From an uncultured Pelagibacteraceae bacterium (GTDB taxonomy: Bacteria; Pseudomonadota; Alphaproteobacteria; Pelagibacterales; Pelagibacteraceae): a stretch of DNA of 64,000 bases. The notes below the pieces were generated by a model. That model was not told the origin of the DNA. It did no database searches and saw only the letters and a program-made list of their open reading frames with translations. The position numbers were made by a program, and so were the translations under genes. The DNA is taken from contig CACHOG010000003.1 in the NCBI GenBank assembly GCA_902581445.1, positions 124,001 through 188,000 on the forward strand, in the 5' to 3' direction. Shown here one piece after another: positions 53,483 to 62,699 of the stretch (position 1 is its first letter; the number at the start of each line of letters is the position of its first letter).

Positions 53483-54898
53483 ATGGAAAAAAATTTTTCA
53501 ATAATAAATAATAATTTCAAAGAACTTCCGAATAATATTGAGGCTGAACAATCTGTAATTGGATCAATATTGCTGACGAATGAAATTTTTGATGAAGTTA
53601 ACACAATAATTTCAAGTAAAAATTTTTATGATCCGATGCATCAAAAAATTTTTTCTGCAATAGAAAGCTTAATTTTCAAAGGAATGTTAGCAAACCCAAT
53701 TACCTTAAAGAATTATTTTGAAAATGAAAAAGATGAAATTAATGTTCCAGAATATCTGGTAAAGATTACTAAATTTTCTTCCTCTGTAAGACAGGCGATT
53801 GAATATTCTAAAATTATTTATGATATGTTTGTAAGAAGAGAATTAATAAAGATATCTGAAACCACTATCGATGTAGCAAAGTTAAATGATTTGAATACTA
53901 GTGGTCAATCAATTATTGAAAATTCTGAAAAATTGTTATTTGATTTAGCGGAGAAAGGTTCATTTAATTCATCAATAATTAAATTCGATGATGCTATGAA
54001 ATTAACAATAGAGATGGCATCTAATGCTTATAAAAATGAAGAAGGCATTGTAGGTGTTCCAACTGGTCTACGTGATTTAGATGACAGACTTGGCGGCCTT
54101 CATCAATCTGATTTAATTATTATAGCAGGGAGACCATCAATGGGTAAGACAGCTCTTGCTACCAATATAGCTTTCAATGCAGCAAGAAAAATTCAAGACG
54201 GTAAAAAAAAATCTACAGTTGCTTTTTTTTCACTAGAAATGTCCTCTGAACAATTATCTACTAGGATTTTGGCAGAGCAATCAAGAATAAAATCTAATGA
54301 TATAAGAAGAGGAAAAATTTCTGATGAGCAATTTGATAAATTTATTGAAACTTCCAAAAATATTTCAGAATTACCTTTATTTATTGATGAGACGCCAGCG
54401 ATTAGCATTGCTGCTTTAAGTAATAGAGCAAGACGAATTAAGAGAATTTACGGATTAGACTTGATAGTTGTTGACTATATTCAATTAATGAGGGCATCAA
54501 ATACTAAGGATGGACGTGTTCAAGAAATATCCGAAATAACCCAAGGATTAAAAGCGCTTGCTAAAGAGTTAGCTGTACCTGTCTTAGGATTGTCACAACT
54601 TTCCAGAGCAGTTGAGCAAAGAGATGATAAAAAACCACAACTTTCAGATTTAAGGGAATCTGGATCTATTGAGCAAGACGCTGATGTAGTAATGTTTGTT
54701 TACAGAGAAGCTTATTATCTTGAGAGAAAAGAGCCAAGGCCAGCTTCAGTAGAACATGCGGAATGGCAAGCAAAGATGAATGAGGTATCAAATTTAGCTG
54801 AAATTATAATCGGTAAACAAAGACATGGTCCAACAGGTAATATATTGCTAGAATTTGAGGCAATGTTTACTAAATTTAGAGATACTCAAAATAGTTAA
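53483..54898 (+). CDS. dnaB: Replicative DNA helicase DnaB
   Basis: Hexameric helicase of the replication fork, 471 residues. The N-terminal domain starts 'PNNIEAEQSVIGSILLTNEIF'. The RecA-like domain has 'VGVPTGLRDLDDRLGGLHQSDLIIIAGRPSMGKTAL' features (Walker A at the end), 'LIVVDYIQLMR' Walker B, 'LSQLSRAVEQRDDKKPQLSDLRESGSIEQDAD' and 'IIGKQRHGPTG'. No intein is present. Canonical place after rplI. Confidence 0.96.
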   Translation: MEKNFSIINNNFKELPNNIEAEQSVIGSILLTNEIFDEVNTIISSKNFYDPMHQKIFSAIESLIFKGMLANPITLKNYFENEKDEINVPEYLVKITKFSSSVRQAIEYSKIIYDMFVRRELIKISETTIDVAKLNDLNTSGQSIIENSEKLLFDLAEKGSFNSSIIKFDDAMKLTIEMASNAYKNEEGIVGVPTGLRDLDDRLGGLHQSDLIIIAGRPSMGKTALATNIAFNAARKIQDGKKKSTVAFFSLEMSSEQLSTRILAEQSRIKSNDIRRGKISDEQFDKFIETSKNISELPLFIDETPAISIAALSNRARRIKRIYGLDLIVVDYIQLMRASNTKDGRVQEISEITQGLKALAKELAVPVLGLSQLSRAVEQRDDKKPQLSDLRESGSIEQDADVVMFVYREAYYLERKEPRPASVEHAEWQAKMNEVSNLAEIIIGKQRHGPTGNILLEFEAMFTKFRDTQNS

Positions 54899-54921
54899 AT
54901 TAAATTATACATAACTTAGAG

Positions 54922-57303
54922 ATGTTATCAAAGTTATATAAAAATTTAATCCTTAATAATCCTAAGTCTGTTTTTATATTACTAATAATAACATTAATTA
55001 GTTTTGGATATTTTTCAAAAGAATTCAAACTTGATGCATCATCAGATACATTATTAATTGAAGGAGACCCAGATTTAAAATATTTAAAAGAAGTAACAGA
55101 AAGATATGGTGCTAAAGATTTTTTGGTTTTAACTTACACTCCAAAAGAGCCTCTCACAAGTAATAGCTCCATAAATAATCTACTTAGTTTAAAATTTAAA
55201 TTACAAAGTTTAAGCTGGGTTCACAGCGTAATTACTGTACTAGATGTTCCGTTATTAAACAATTCAGATAAGCCATTAAAAGATAGATTAAATAATTTTG
55301 TTACACTAAAAGATGATGATGTTGATAAAATAAGAGGTTTTAAAGAAATTTTGAATAGTCCTGTTTTTAAAAACTTTGTTATAAGTGAAGATGGAAAAAC
55401 AACTGGTATAATCATAAATATTAAAAAAGACGAAGTATTAAGTAAATTAAAAGATAAAAAAGCCATAGAAAATTATAAAGAAAAACTAAAAAAACAAAAT
55501 CATCAAAATATAATTGAAATAAGAAAAATAATTCAAAATTACAAACAAGATGCAAATATTTTTCTTGGTGGCATTCCAATGATAGCTGATGACATGATGA
55601 CTTTTATAAAAAATGATATTGTCGTTTTTGGAGTTGGTGTATTGCTTTTTATTATTGCAACTTTATGGTTCGTATTTAGAAAGCTTATTTGGATTATCGT
55701 ACCGATAAGTAGCTGTTTTTTTTCAGTTTTAATAATGACAGGACTACTTGGAATACTAAATTGGAAAGTGACTGTCATATCTTCAAACTTTATTGCACTT
55801 ATGCTTATTTTAACGATGGCTATGAATATTCATATGAGTACTAGATTTCTTCAAATTAAAAAAAAATTTCCTAATTTTAATAATTTCGAAATTTTAAACA
55901 AGACAACTGGCAAAATGTTTTGGCCAATACTTTATACAGTTTTAACTACTATATGTGCTTTTTTATCTTTAGTTTTTAGTGGAATAAAACCAATTATTGA
56001 CTTTGGTTGGATGATGACATTAGGTTTAGTAACATCTTTTATTATAACATTTACTCTTCTACCAACTTTACTCAATTTTATTTCTGAAAATAAAGTGGAA
56101 TTAAAAGATCAAAAAGATTCTAAAGTAACTTCCATTTTAGGAGATATAGCTATAAATAAAAAAAAAGTAATTTTTTCAACAACAATTGTAATAATCATTC
56201 TTAGTCTCTTTGGTATCACAAGACTAGAAGTAGAAAATAGTTTTATTAATTATTTTAATAAAAAAACAGAAATTTATAAAGGAATGAAATTAATAGATGA
56301 CAAGCTTGGAGGCACAACTCCCTTAGATGTAATAGTGAAATTTGGTGAGGTGGAAAAATCAAATGATAATAATGAAGATGATTTTGAGGACTGGGGTGAT
56401 GATAACCAAAATGAAGAGAAGTATTGGTTCACAAGGGATAAAATAGATAAAATTGACAAAATTCATGATTATTTAGATAGTCTACCCACTGTTGGAAAAG
56501 TTTTATCTTTTGCTTCTATTATCGAAGTTGCCACTCAATTAAATAATAACAAACCATTAGGTACACTTGAAATGGGAGTTTTATATACCAAAATCCCAGA
56601 AACTATTAAAAAAGAGATTATTGATCCTTACATATCTATTAAAGATAATGAAGCAAGAATAAGCCTAAGAGTTAAGGACTCTTTACCTGATTTAAGAAGA
56701 AATGATTTAATTAATCAGATAAATTTTGATTTAAAAAATAAACTTAATTTGAAGGAAGAGGAATTCAAATTAGCTGGTGTATTAATACTTTTTAATAATT
56801 TACTTCAAAGTTTATTTAAATCACAAATTTTAACACTTGGTTTTGTAATGATTGGAATTTTTGCAATGTTTTTAATTTTATTTAGAAATTTAAAAATTTC
56901 TATTCTAGGTGTTGTCCCAAATTTTATTGCTGCTTTTTTTATTTTAGGGATCATTGGAATAATGGGTATTCCACTTGATATGATGACTATTACTATTGCA
57001 GCAATTACAATTGGAATAGCGGTAGATAACAGTATCCACTATATCTATAGATTTAAAGAAGAATATGCTGAATTAAAAGATTATAAAAAAACAATAAAAC
57101 TTTGCCACTCTACTGTAGGTGTAGCAATTTTGAATACCTCGATTACTATAGTCTTTGGTTTCTCAATACTTGTGTTCTCAAATTTTATTCCCACGATTTA
57201 TTTTGGGGTATTTACCGGAATTGCAATGCTTTTGGCTATGATTTCAGTTCTTACACTTTTACCATCGTTAATTTTAGTCACAAAACCATTTGATGATAAA
57301 TAA
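54922..57303 (+). CDS. MMPL/RND-superfamily membrane protein
   Basis: Exporter-like protein of 793 residues (COG1033 type). Layout: one N-terminal helix, a periplasmic domain (about 30-225), five helices with 'IALMLILTMAMNIHMSTRFL', a second periplasmic domain (about 430-620) and a final helix bundle with 'TITIAAITIGIAVDNSIHYIYRFKEEY', whose Asp is in the position of the RND proton relay. The second periplasmic domain carries an acidic Asp/Glu/Asn insert near residue 480. Related HpnN-type proteins move lipids, but the substrate here is unknown. It sits between dnaB and cvpA. Confidence 0.87.
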   Translation: MLSKLYKNLILNNPKSVFILLIITLISFGYFSKEFKLDASSDTLLIEGDPDLKYLKEVTERYGAKDFLVLTYTPKEPLTSNSSINNLLSLKFKLQSLSWVHSVITVLDVPLLNNSDKPLKDRLNNFVTLKDDDVDKIRGFKEILNSPVFKNFVISEDGKTTGIIINIKKDEVLSKLKDKKAIENYKEKLKKQNHQNIIEIRKIIQNYKQDANIFLGGIPMIADDMMTFIKNDIVVFGVGVLLFIIATLWFVFRKLIWIIVPISSCFFSVLIMTGLLGILNWKVTVISSNFIALMLILTMAMNIHMSTRFLQIKKKFPNFNNFEILNKTTGKMFWPILYTVLTTICAFLSLVFSGIKPIIDFGWMMTLGLVTSFIITFTLLPTLLNFISENKVELKDQKDSKVTSILGDIAINKKKVIFSTTIVIIILSLFGITRLEVENSFINYFNKKTEIYKGMKLIDDKLGGTTPLDVIVKFGEVEKSNDNNEDDFEDWGDDNQNEEKYWFTRDKIDKIDKIHDYLDSLPTVGKVLSFASIIEVATQLNNNKPLGTLEMGVLYTKIPETIKKEIIDPYISIKDNEARISLRVKDSLPDLRRNDLINQINFDLKNKLNLKEEEFKLAGVLILFNNLLQSLFKSQILTLGFVMIGIFAMFLILFRNLKISILGVVPNFIAAFFILGIIGIMGIPLDMMTITIAAITIGIAVDNSIHYIYRFKEEYAELKDYKKTIKLCHSTVGVAILNTSITIVFGFSILVFSNFIPTIYFGVFTGIAMLLAMISVLTLLPSLILVTKPFDDK

Positions 57304-57311
57304 TTTATTTA

Positions 57312-57854
57312 ATGGAAGTAATTAAAAACATTTTTAATGAAATTTCTGTTTTTGATTTAATATATATTATTATTACAATTCTTTATTTAGTTCGCTGTTC
57401 TATTAAAGGATTTGTATTAAGTTTATTGTCTGCTGCAAAGTGGCTTTTGGCTTATGTTTTAACTTTAATTATATTCCCAAAAGCCAAACCTTATGTTAAA
57501 GGCATTATAGATAATGAATATGTATTAGATATTCTTTTGGGAATTTCGTTATTTGTCATGATTATTTTTTTTATTCTTTTAGTAAATAAAGGCATCAGAA
57601 GAACCGTTAAGTATACTGGCATGGGGAAAGTTGATACTTTTTTTGGTTTTTTATTTGGATTCGTTAAAGCTTATATCGTTTGTGTTTGTTTATTTGCTAC
57701 TACAGATATTGTGTATAATTCTGAAAAATGGCCATTAGATAATAAGAAATCATTTACCTTTTCATATGTTGAAAAAGGTAGTAATTATCTAATAAAAGAA
57801 TTTCCAAGCAAAAAAGAATATGAAGATGCTAAAGAAAAAGTTTCAGATATATGA
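57312..57854 (+). CDS. cvpA: CvpA family membrane protein
   Basis: Inner-membrane protein of 180 residues with four hydrophobic helices and the family segments 'YLVRCSIKGFVLSLLSAAKWLLAY' and 'KVDTFFGFLFGFVKAYIVC'. The gene is classically next to purF, as here, and its end overlaps purF by 35 bases. Its molecular role (linked to colicin V production and envelope homeostasis in enterobacteria) is not settled. Confidence 0.9.
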   Translation: MEVIKNIFNEISVFDLIYIIITILYLVRCSIKGFVLSLLSAAKWLLAYVLTLIIFPKAKPYVKGIIDNEYVLDILLGISLFVMIIFFILLVNKGIRRTVKYTGMGKVDTFFGFLFGFVKAYIVCVCLFATTDIVYNSEKWPLDNKKSFTFSYVEKGSNYLIKEFPSKKEYEDAKEKVSDI

Positions 57855-59289
57855 TCCAAAATTAAAAGAGGAATGTGCAGTTTTTGGAATTAGTGATAAT
57901 TCAGACGCTTCAACTCTTACAGCTTTAGGATTACATGCGCTTCAACATAGAGGTCAAGAAGGATGTGGAATTGTATCTTTTGACGGAAAAAAATATCATT
58001 CAGAGAAACGATTTGGTTTAGTAGGAGATAATTTTAGTAAAGAAAAAGTTATAAAAACTTTGCCTGGAAGATTCGCAATTGGCCATAATAGATATTCTAC
58101 TACAGGAGGAACAACATTAAGAAATATACAGCCTTTCTTTGCAGACACTAATGCAGGAGGTATCGGTGTTTCGCATAACGGAAATCTTACAAATGCAATT
58201 AAATTAAGAACAAAAATGGTTGAGGAAGGTTCAATTTTTTATACAACATCTGACACTGAAACAATCGTAAAACTTATTGCACGATCAAAAAGATCAAAAA
58301 CTGTAGATAAAGTAATTGATGCGTTGTTTCAAATCCAAGGAGGATATGCTTTAGTTGTATTAACACAAAATATTTTAATAGGCGCAAGAGATCCGTTTGG
58401 AATTAGACCCTTGGTTATAGGTAAATTAAAAAGTTCTTATGTTTTAGCATCTGAAACTTGTGCTTTAGATATTATTGGGGCAAAATATATTAGAGATGTT
58501 GAGAACGGAGAAATAGTGTGTATTGAAGCTGGTAAACTACAAAGTATTAAACCTTTTCCTCAAAAAAAAATTAGACCTTGTGTATTTGAATATATTTATT
58601 TTTCAAGACCAGATAGTATCTTAAACGGTAAAACTGCTTATGAATATAGAAAAAATTTTGGTGCAGAATTAGCAAAAGAGGAAAAAATTGATGCAGATCT
58701 AGTTGTGCCAGTGCCTGACTCAGGTAATGCAGCAGCACTAGGTTATGCACAACAAAGAAAAATTAACTTTGATCTAGGCTTAATTAGAAATCACTATGTA
58801 GGTAGAACATTTATTGAACCATCTCAAAAAATTAGAAGTTTAGGTGTAAAATTAAAATTAAATGCAAATCAGTCCGTAATAAAAGATAAAAAAATTGTAT
58901 TAGTTGATGACTCACTTGTAAGAGGTACAACGTCTTCAAAAATAGTTAAAATGCTTTATGATGCAGGAGCAAAAGAAGTCCATCTTAGAATAGCCAGCCC
59001 AGAAATAAAATTTCCTGATTTTTATGGGGTAGATATGCCAACTAAAAAAGAACTTTTAGCTGCAAATAAAAGTGTGGAAGAAATAAGAGATATAATTTCA
59101 GCAAAATCTTTGAGATTTTTAAGTATTGACGGGTTGTATAAAGCAATGGGATTTGAAAATAGAAATTATAATTATCCTCAATTAACTGATCATTACTTTA
59201 CAGGTGACTACCCTGTTAAAATAATTGACGAATTGGGAGAGGACAAAGTCACACAATTATCCTTATTAAGCACAGGATCAAACAACTAA
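57820..59289 (+). CDS. purF: Amidophosphoribosyltransferase
   Basis: First committed step of purine synthesis: PRPP + glutamine to phosphoribosylamine. The 489 residues carry a propeptide ending before Cys 19 in 'KEECAVFGISDNSD', the glutaminase nucleophile after processing. Also visible: 'LQHRGQEGCGIVSF', 'GHNRYSTTGGT' and the PRPP loop 'IVLVDDSLVRGTTS'. Positions that bind the 4Fe-4S cluster in the Bacillus-type enzyme lack Cys (KFPDFYGVDM; TDHYFTGDY), so this is the cluster-free type. An alternative ATG lies at 57826. Confidence 0.96.
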   Translation: MKMLKKKFQIYDPKLKEECAVFGISDNSDASTLTALGLHALQHRGQEGCGIVSFDGKKYHSEKRFGLVGDNFSKEKVIKTLPGRFAIGHNRYSTTGGTTLRNIQPFFADTNAGGIGVSHNGNLTNAIKLRTKMVEEGSIFYTTSDTETIVKLIARSKRSKTVDKVIDALFQIQGGYALVVLTQNILIGARDPFGIRPLVIGKLKSSYVLASETCALDIIGAKYIRDVENGEIVCIEAGKLQSIKPFPQKKIRPCVFEYIYFSRPDSILNGKTAYEYRKNFGAELAKEEKIDADLVVPVPDSGNAAALGYAQQRKINFDLGLIRNHYVGRTFIEPSQKIRSLGVKLKLNANQSVIKDKKIVLVDDSLVRGTTSSKIVKMLYDAGAKEVHLRIASPEIKFPDFYGVDMPTKKELLAANKSVEEIRDIISAKSLRFLSIDGLYKAMGFENRNYNYPQLTDHYFTGDYPVKIIDELGEDKVTQLSLLSTGSNN

Positions 59290-59846
59290 TGAAAAAAGTT
59301 AGTTTCACAGAAATGAAAAGAGGAACAAAAGATGATTATCTTTTATTAGATAAGCATGAAAAAGATTATGCGAGTAAGACTGCAGATAGAATTTTAAAGT
59401 TTATGTCTGGTTTAACTGATACTTTGGAGGGATATAAAATTTCTAGATTAGAACACTCTCTTCAAAGTGCTACTAGAGCATTAAATGCAGGAGAAAGTGA
59501 GGAAATGATTGTTGCTACTCTTCTCCATGACATTGGAGATGAACTCGCTCCCATGAATCATTCTGAATATGCTGCATCAGTGCTTAAACCTTACGTCTCT
59601 GAAAAAACTCATTGGATTATCGAAAAACATGGTGAATTTCAAACTTACTATTATGCTCATCACTTTGGTGGAGATAGAAATAAAAGAGACAAATATAAAA
59701 GTCATAAATACTATCAAGCATGTGTTGATTTTTGTGAAAAATATGATCAAGCATCATTTGATCCAAATTACAAGTCTTTACCATTAAGTAAGTTTGAACC
59801 AATGGTTAAAAGAATTTTTTCAAGAAAGCCTTATAGTCATTCTTAG
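59289..59846 (+). CDS. HD-domain protein (phosphohydrolase or PhnZ/MIOX-like oxygenase)
   Basis: Protein of 185 residues with an HD-fold metal site: His 56 (RLEHSLQSA), His 80-Asp 81 (LLHDIGDEL), further His at 91, 108 and 114, and Asp 153 (CEKYDQASFD). The spacing between the first His and the HD pair equals that in the PhnZ-type diiron oxygenases, but later spacings differ. The family includes both phosphohydrolases and oxygenases of organophosphonates or small amino-alcohol compounds, so the reaction is open. Shares one base with the purF stop. Confidence 0.78.
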   Translation: MKKVSFTEMKRGTKDDYLLLDKHEKDYASKTADRILKFMSGLTDTLEGYKISRLEHSLQSATRALNAGESEEMIVATLLHDIGDELAPMNHSEYAASVLKPYVSEKTHWIIEKHGEFQTYYYAHHFGGDRNKRDKYKSHKYYQACVDFCEKYDQASFDPNYKSLPLSKFEPMVKRIFSRKPYSHS

Positions 59847-59855
59847 GATTAAGCT

Positions 59856-61805
59856 TTGGTTAATCTACTTAAAAACGAAAAAAGTCCATACCTTAAGCAA
59901 CACGAAAATAATCCAGTAAATTGGATGCCGTGGAATAAAGAAACACTTAAATTAGCAAAAGCTGAAAGAAAACCAATATTTTTAAGTGTTGGGTATGCCA
60001 GTTGCCATTGGTGTCATGTGATGGCGCATGAGAGTTTTGAAGATGAAACAACTGCTAAAATATTAAATGAAAAATTTATTAATATCAAAGTTGATAGAGA
60101 AGAAAGACCTGACTTAGATTATATATTTCAAAGATGTTTAGGTATTTTGACTGGCACTCAAGGTGGGTGGCCACTGTCAATGTTTTTGGATGAGAATGCT
60201 GTGCCTTTTACAGGGGGTACATATTTTCCACCGAAAGAAATGCATGGTAGGCCAAGTTTTACAAAAGTTTTAGAGAACGTTTCAAAAGTTTACGAAGAAA
60301 ATAGAGAAAAAATTATTTCTCAAGTTGAACAAATTAAAATGGTCTTTAATGAAATTAATTCAAAAAATGCTGTACTAAATCAGGATCTAGAGCCTCTTGC
60401 AGAAAAAATTTTACAATATATGGACAATGATAATGGAGGGTTTCAAGGTGCGCCTAAGTTTCCTCAGTTTTATGTTTTTGACACAATATTTTATTTCTAT
60501 TTGAAAAATAAAAAGAAGAAATTTTATGATGTAACAGAGAAACTTTTAAAAAATATTTGTTCTAAAGGAATTTATGATCAATTGGGAGGTGGCATTTCAA
60601 GATATACTGTTGATGACAGATGGGTAGTCCCACATTTTGAAAAGATGCTTTACGATAATATTTTGTTTGTTAGACTTTTGAATTTTTATGTTGAAAATAC
60701 TAAAAATAAATATTTTAGATCCAAATTAGTACAAAGTATAAACTTTATACATAAAGAATTTAATAATAAAGATAATTTATTAGGCTCTGCATACGATGCT
60801 GACAGTGAAGGTGTTGAAGGTAAATATTATATTTGGAAGTACCAAGAGATTAAAAATATTTTAAAAGAAAAGTTTGAATTATTTAATAAGAAATATGAAA
60901 TATCTGAAGCCGGTAATTTCGAGGGAAATAATATTCTGGTTGAAAAATCAGGAATCATATTAAATGATACTGAATTAGATGAAATTAAAGAGATAGAGAA
61001 TAAACTTTTAGAAGAGAGAAAGAAAAGAGTAAAACCACTTTTTGATCACAAAACTCAAACAGATTTAAACAGTTATTGGATATACACTATTTTACATTCC
61101 TCAATAGTTCTTGAGAATAAAGAAATTTTTAAAATAGCTATGGATTACCTAAATAAGATCCAAAATGTTTTAAAGGATAACTTGTATCATTGTTATGACA
61201 AAAAAAGAGAAGAAATTGATGTTTTCTTAGAGGATTATGTATATTTCAGTTTATTGCTTGTAAGCGTTTATGAAATCACAAATGATAAAAAATCATTAGA
61301 TCAATGTTGTGAATTATTGAAAAAAGCATGGGAGCTTTTTTATAATGATGAAAACCAAGTCTTGCAAAAAAATATAAAAAAATCTAATGATTTATTTGTT
61401 CAACCTATTGATCTAATAGATAACAATATACAAAACGGAAATAGTATATTTTTACTAGTTTGTAATAAACTTTTTAATATTACAGAAGAAATTTTTTGGA
61501 AAAATAAAATTGATATTCTTAAAAAATCGTTTCACTCATCTATTAATAATGCTTACTCACAAATGTTTAGTTATGTAAAAATTTTAGATATTTGTAATGA
61601 TAACATAACCTTTACTTTTTTTGGAAATGATAAAAGTTTTAAGGATATACAAAATAAATTGCTAAAAAAATACTTTGAAAAGGCAACTTTCATTCACAAG
61701 GATAGTCCTGAAAGTTTTATTTTGATTTGTAAAAATCAAACTTGTTCTGAAAAACTCAAATCACCAGAACAAGTGGAAAAATATTTAAATGCAAAATCTA
61801 TCTAA
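59856..61805 (+). CDS. YyaL/DUF255 thioredoxin-fold protein
   Basis: Protein of 649 residues of the DUF255 (SPATA20-like) family. The N-terminal thioredoxin-like domain has 'SPYLKQHENNPVNWMPWNKE' and 'VGYASCHWCHVMAHESFED' with a CHWC motif, followed by 'NIKVDREERPDLDYIFQ' and 'GTQGGWPLSMFL'. The rest is an (alpha/alpha)6-barrel-like domain with 'YDQLGGGISRYTVDDRWVVPHFEKMLYDN'. The only usable start is TTG at 59856, just after an in-frame stop. Function is unsettled; a sugar epimerase-like fold has been noted for the family. Confidence 0.9.
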   Translation: MVNLLKNEKSPYLKQHENNPVNWMPWNKETLKLAKAERKPIFLSVGYASCHWCHVMAHESFEDETTAKILNEKFINIKVDREERPDLDYIFQRCLGILTGTQGGWPLSMFLDENAVPFTGGTYFPPKEMHGRPSFTKVLENVSKVYEENREKIISQVEQIKMVFNEINSKNAVLNQDLEPLAEKILQYMDNDNGGFQGAPKFPQFYVFDTIFYFYLKNKKKKFYDVTEKLLKNICSKGIYDQLGGGISRYTVDDRWVVPHFEKMLYDNILFVRLLNFYVENTKNKYFRSKLVQSINFIHKEFNNKDNLLGSAYDADSEGVEGKYYIWKYQEIKNILKEKFELFNKKYEISEAGNFEGNNILVEKSGIILNDTELDEIKEIENKLLEERKKRVKPLFDHKTQTDLNSYWIYTILHSSIVLENKEIFKIAMDYLNKIQNVLKDNLYHCYDKKREEIDVFLEDYVYFSLLLVSVYEITNDKKSLDQCCELLKKAWELFYNDENQVLQKNIKKSNDLFVQPIDLIDNNIQNGNSIFLLVCNKLFNITEEIFWKNKIDILKKSFHSSINNAYSQMFSYVKILDICNDNITFTFFGNDKSFKDIQNKLLKKYFEKATFIHKDSPESFILICKNQTCSEKLKSPEQVEKYLNAKSI

Positions 61806-62649
61806 TCAAAAAAAGGGTTCTTTATTAGCTTTTATTGGTGTTTTATTTATTACACCAGACTCTCTACTCATAAGATTAAGCAACATAGAAACATGGGGAT
61901 TATTATTTTACAGAGGCTTTATTCCATTCATTGTTGTTCTTTTTGGATTAATTTTATTTTATAAAACAAATTTTTTTAAGGCTTTAATAAATATTGGGTA
62001 TACAGGAATATTTTATGCAATAAGTTTTTCCATATGTAATGTTACTTTTATTATTTCTATTCAAAATACCACTGTTGCTAACACTCTTATAATGGTAGCT
62101 ATGGCTCCGATGCTTTCTGCTTTCCTTGGAGCTTTATTTTTAAAAGAGGCTCCAGATAAGAAAACTTGGTTAGCAATTATAGTAACTTTTTTATCTGTGA
62201 CATTTATCTTTTACGATTCAGTTAAGATAGGAAATATTTTGGGTGATATATTTGGATTTATAACAGCTCTTGGTCTTGCAATAAATGCAAACCTTGCAAG
62301 GTATGCCAAAAATAAAGATCTAGTCCCTGCGGCTGTAATTGGAAAACTTGGTACTGCAGCATTTGCATTTATATTCGTAAATAATTTCAACCTAGTTAAC
62401 ACCGATATTATTATAGTCCCATTAATGTGTGTGTTATGTGTTGCTATACCATTTGTACTTGTAACTATTGCACCTAGGTTCATTACTGCAGCTGAAGTAA
62501 ATTTATTTTTCTTATTAGAGGTAATAATTGGTCCAATATGGGTTTGGATAGTTATAAATGAAAGACCTAGCCATGAGACAATTATTGGAGGGATTATAAT
62601 AATTATTACAATCGCAATACACTCTTTTCTAGCCATAAAAAAAACATAA
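61789..62649 (+). CDS. DMT (EamA) family transporter
   Basis: Integral membrane protein of 286 residues with about ten helices in two EamA repeats; 'ALFLKEAPDKKTWLAIIVTFLSVTFIFYDSV' and 'WVWIVINERPSHETIIGGIIIIITIAIHSFLA' end each repeat. It overlaps the YyaL-type gene by 17 bases. The substrate is unknown. Confidence 0.9.
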   Translation: MQNLSNQKKGSLLAFIGVLFITPDSLLIRLSNIETWGLLFYRGFIPFIVVLFGLILFYKTNFFKALINIGYTGIFYAISFSICNVTFIISIQNTTVANTLIMVAMAPMLSAFLGALFLKEAPDKKTWLAIIVTFLSVTFIFYDSVKIGNILGDIFGFITALGLAINANLARYAKNKDLVPAAVIGKLGTAAFAFIFVNNFNLVNTDIIIVPLMCVLCVAIPFVLVTIAPRFITAAEVNLFFLLEVIIGPIWVWIVINERPSHETIIGGIIIIITIAIHSFLAIKKT

Positions 62650-62699
62650 ACTAAAATTAACTACTTGCTTTTTTAAATAAAAAGAATACTCACGCAGAA

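Noticed and set aside
62211-62636. Open frame of 141 codons antisense to the last DMT transporter
   Set aside because: It is a shadow of the transporter codons with Ile/Thr repeats and no recognisable domain.
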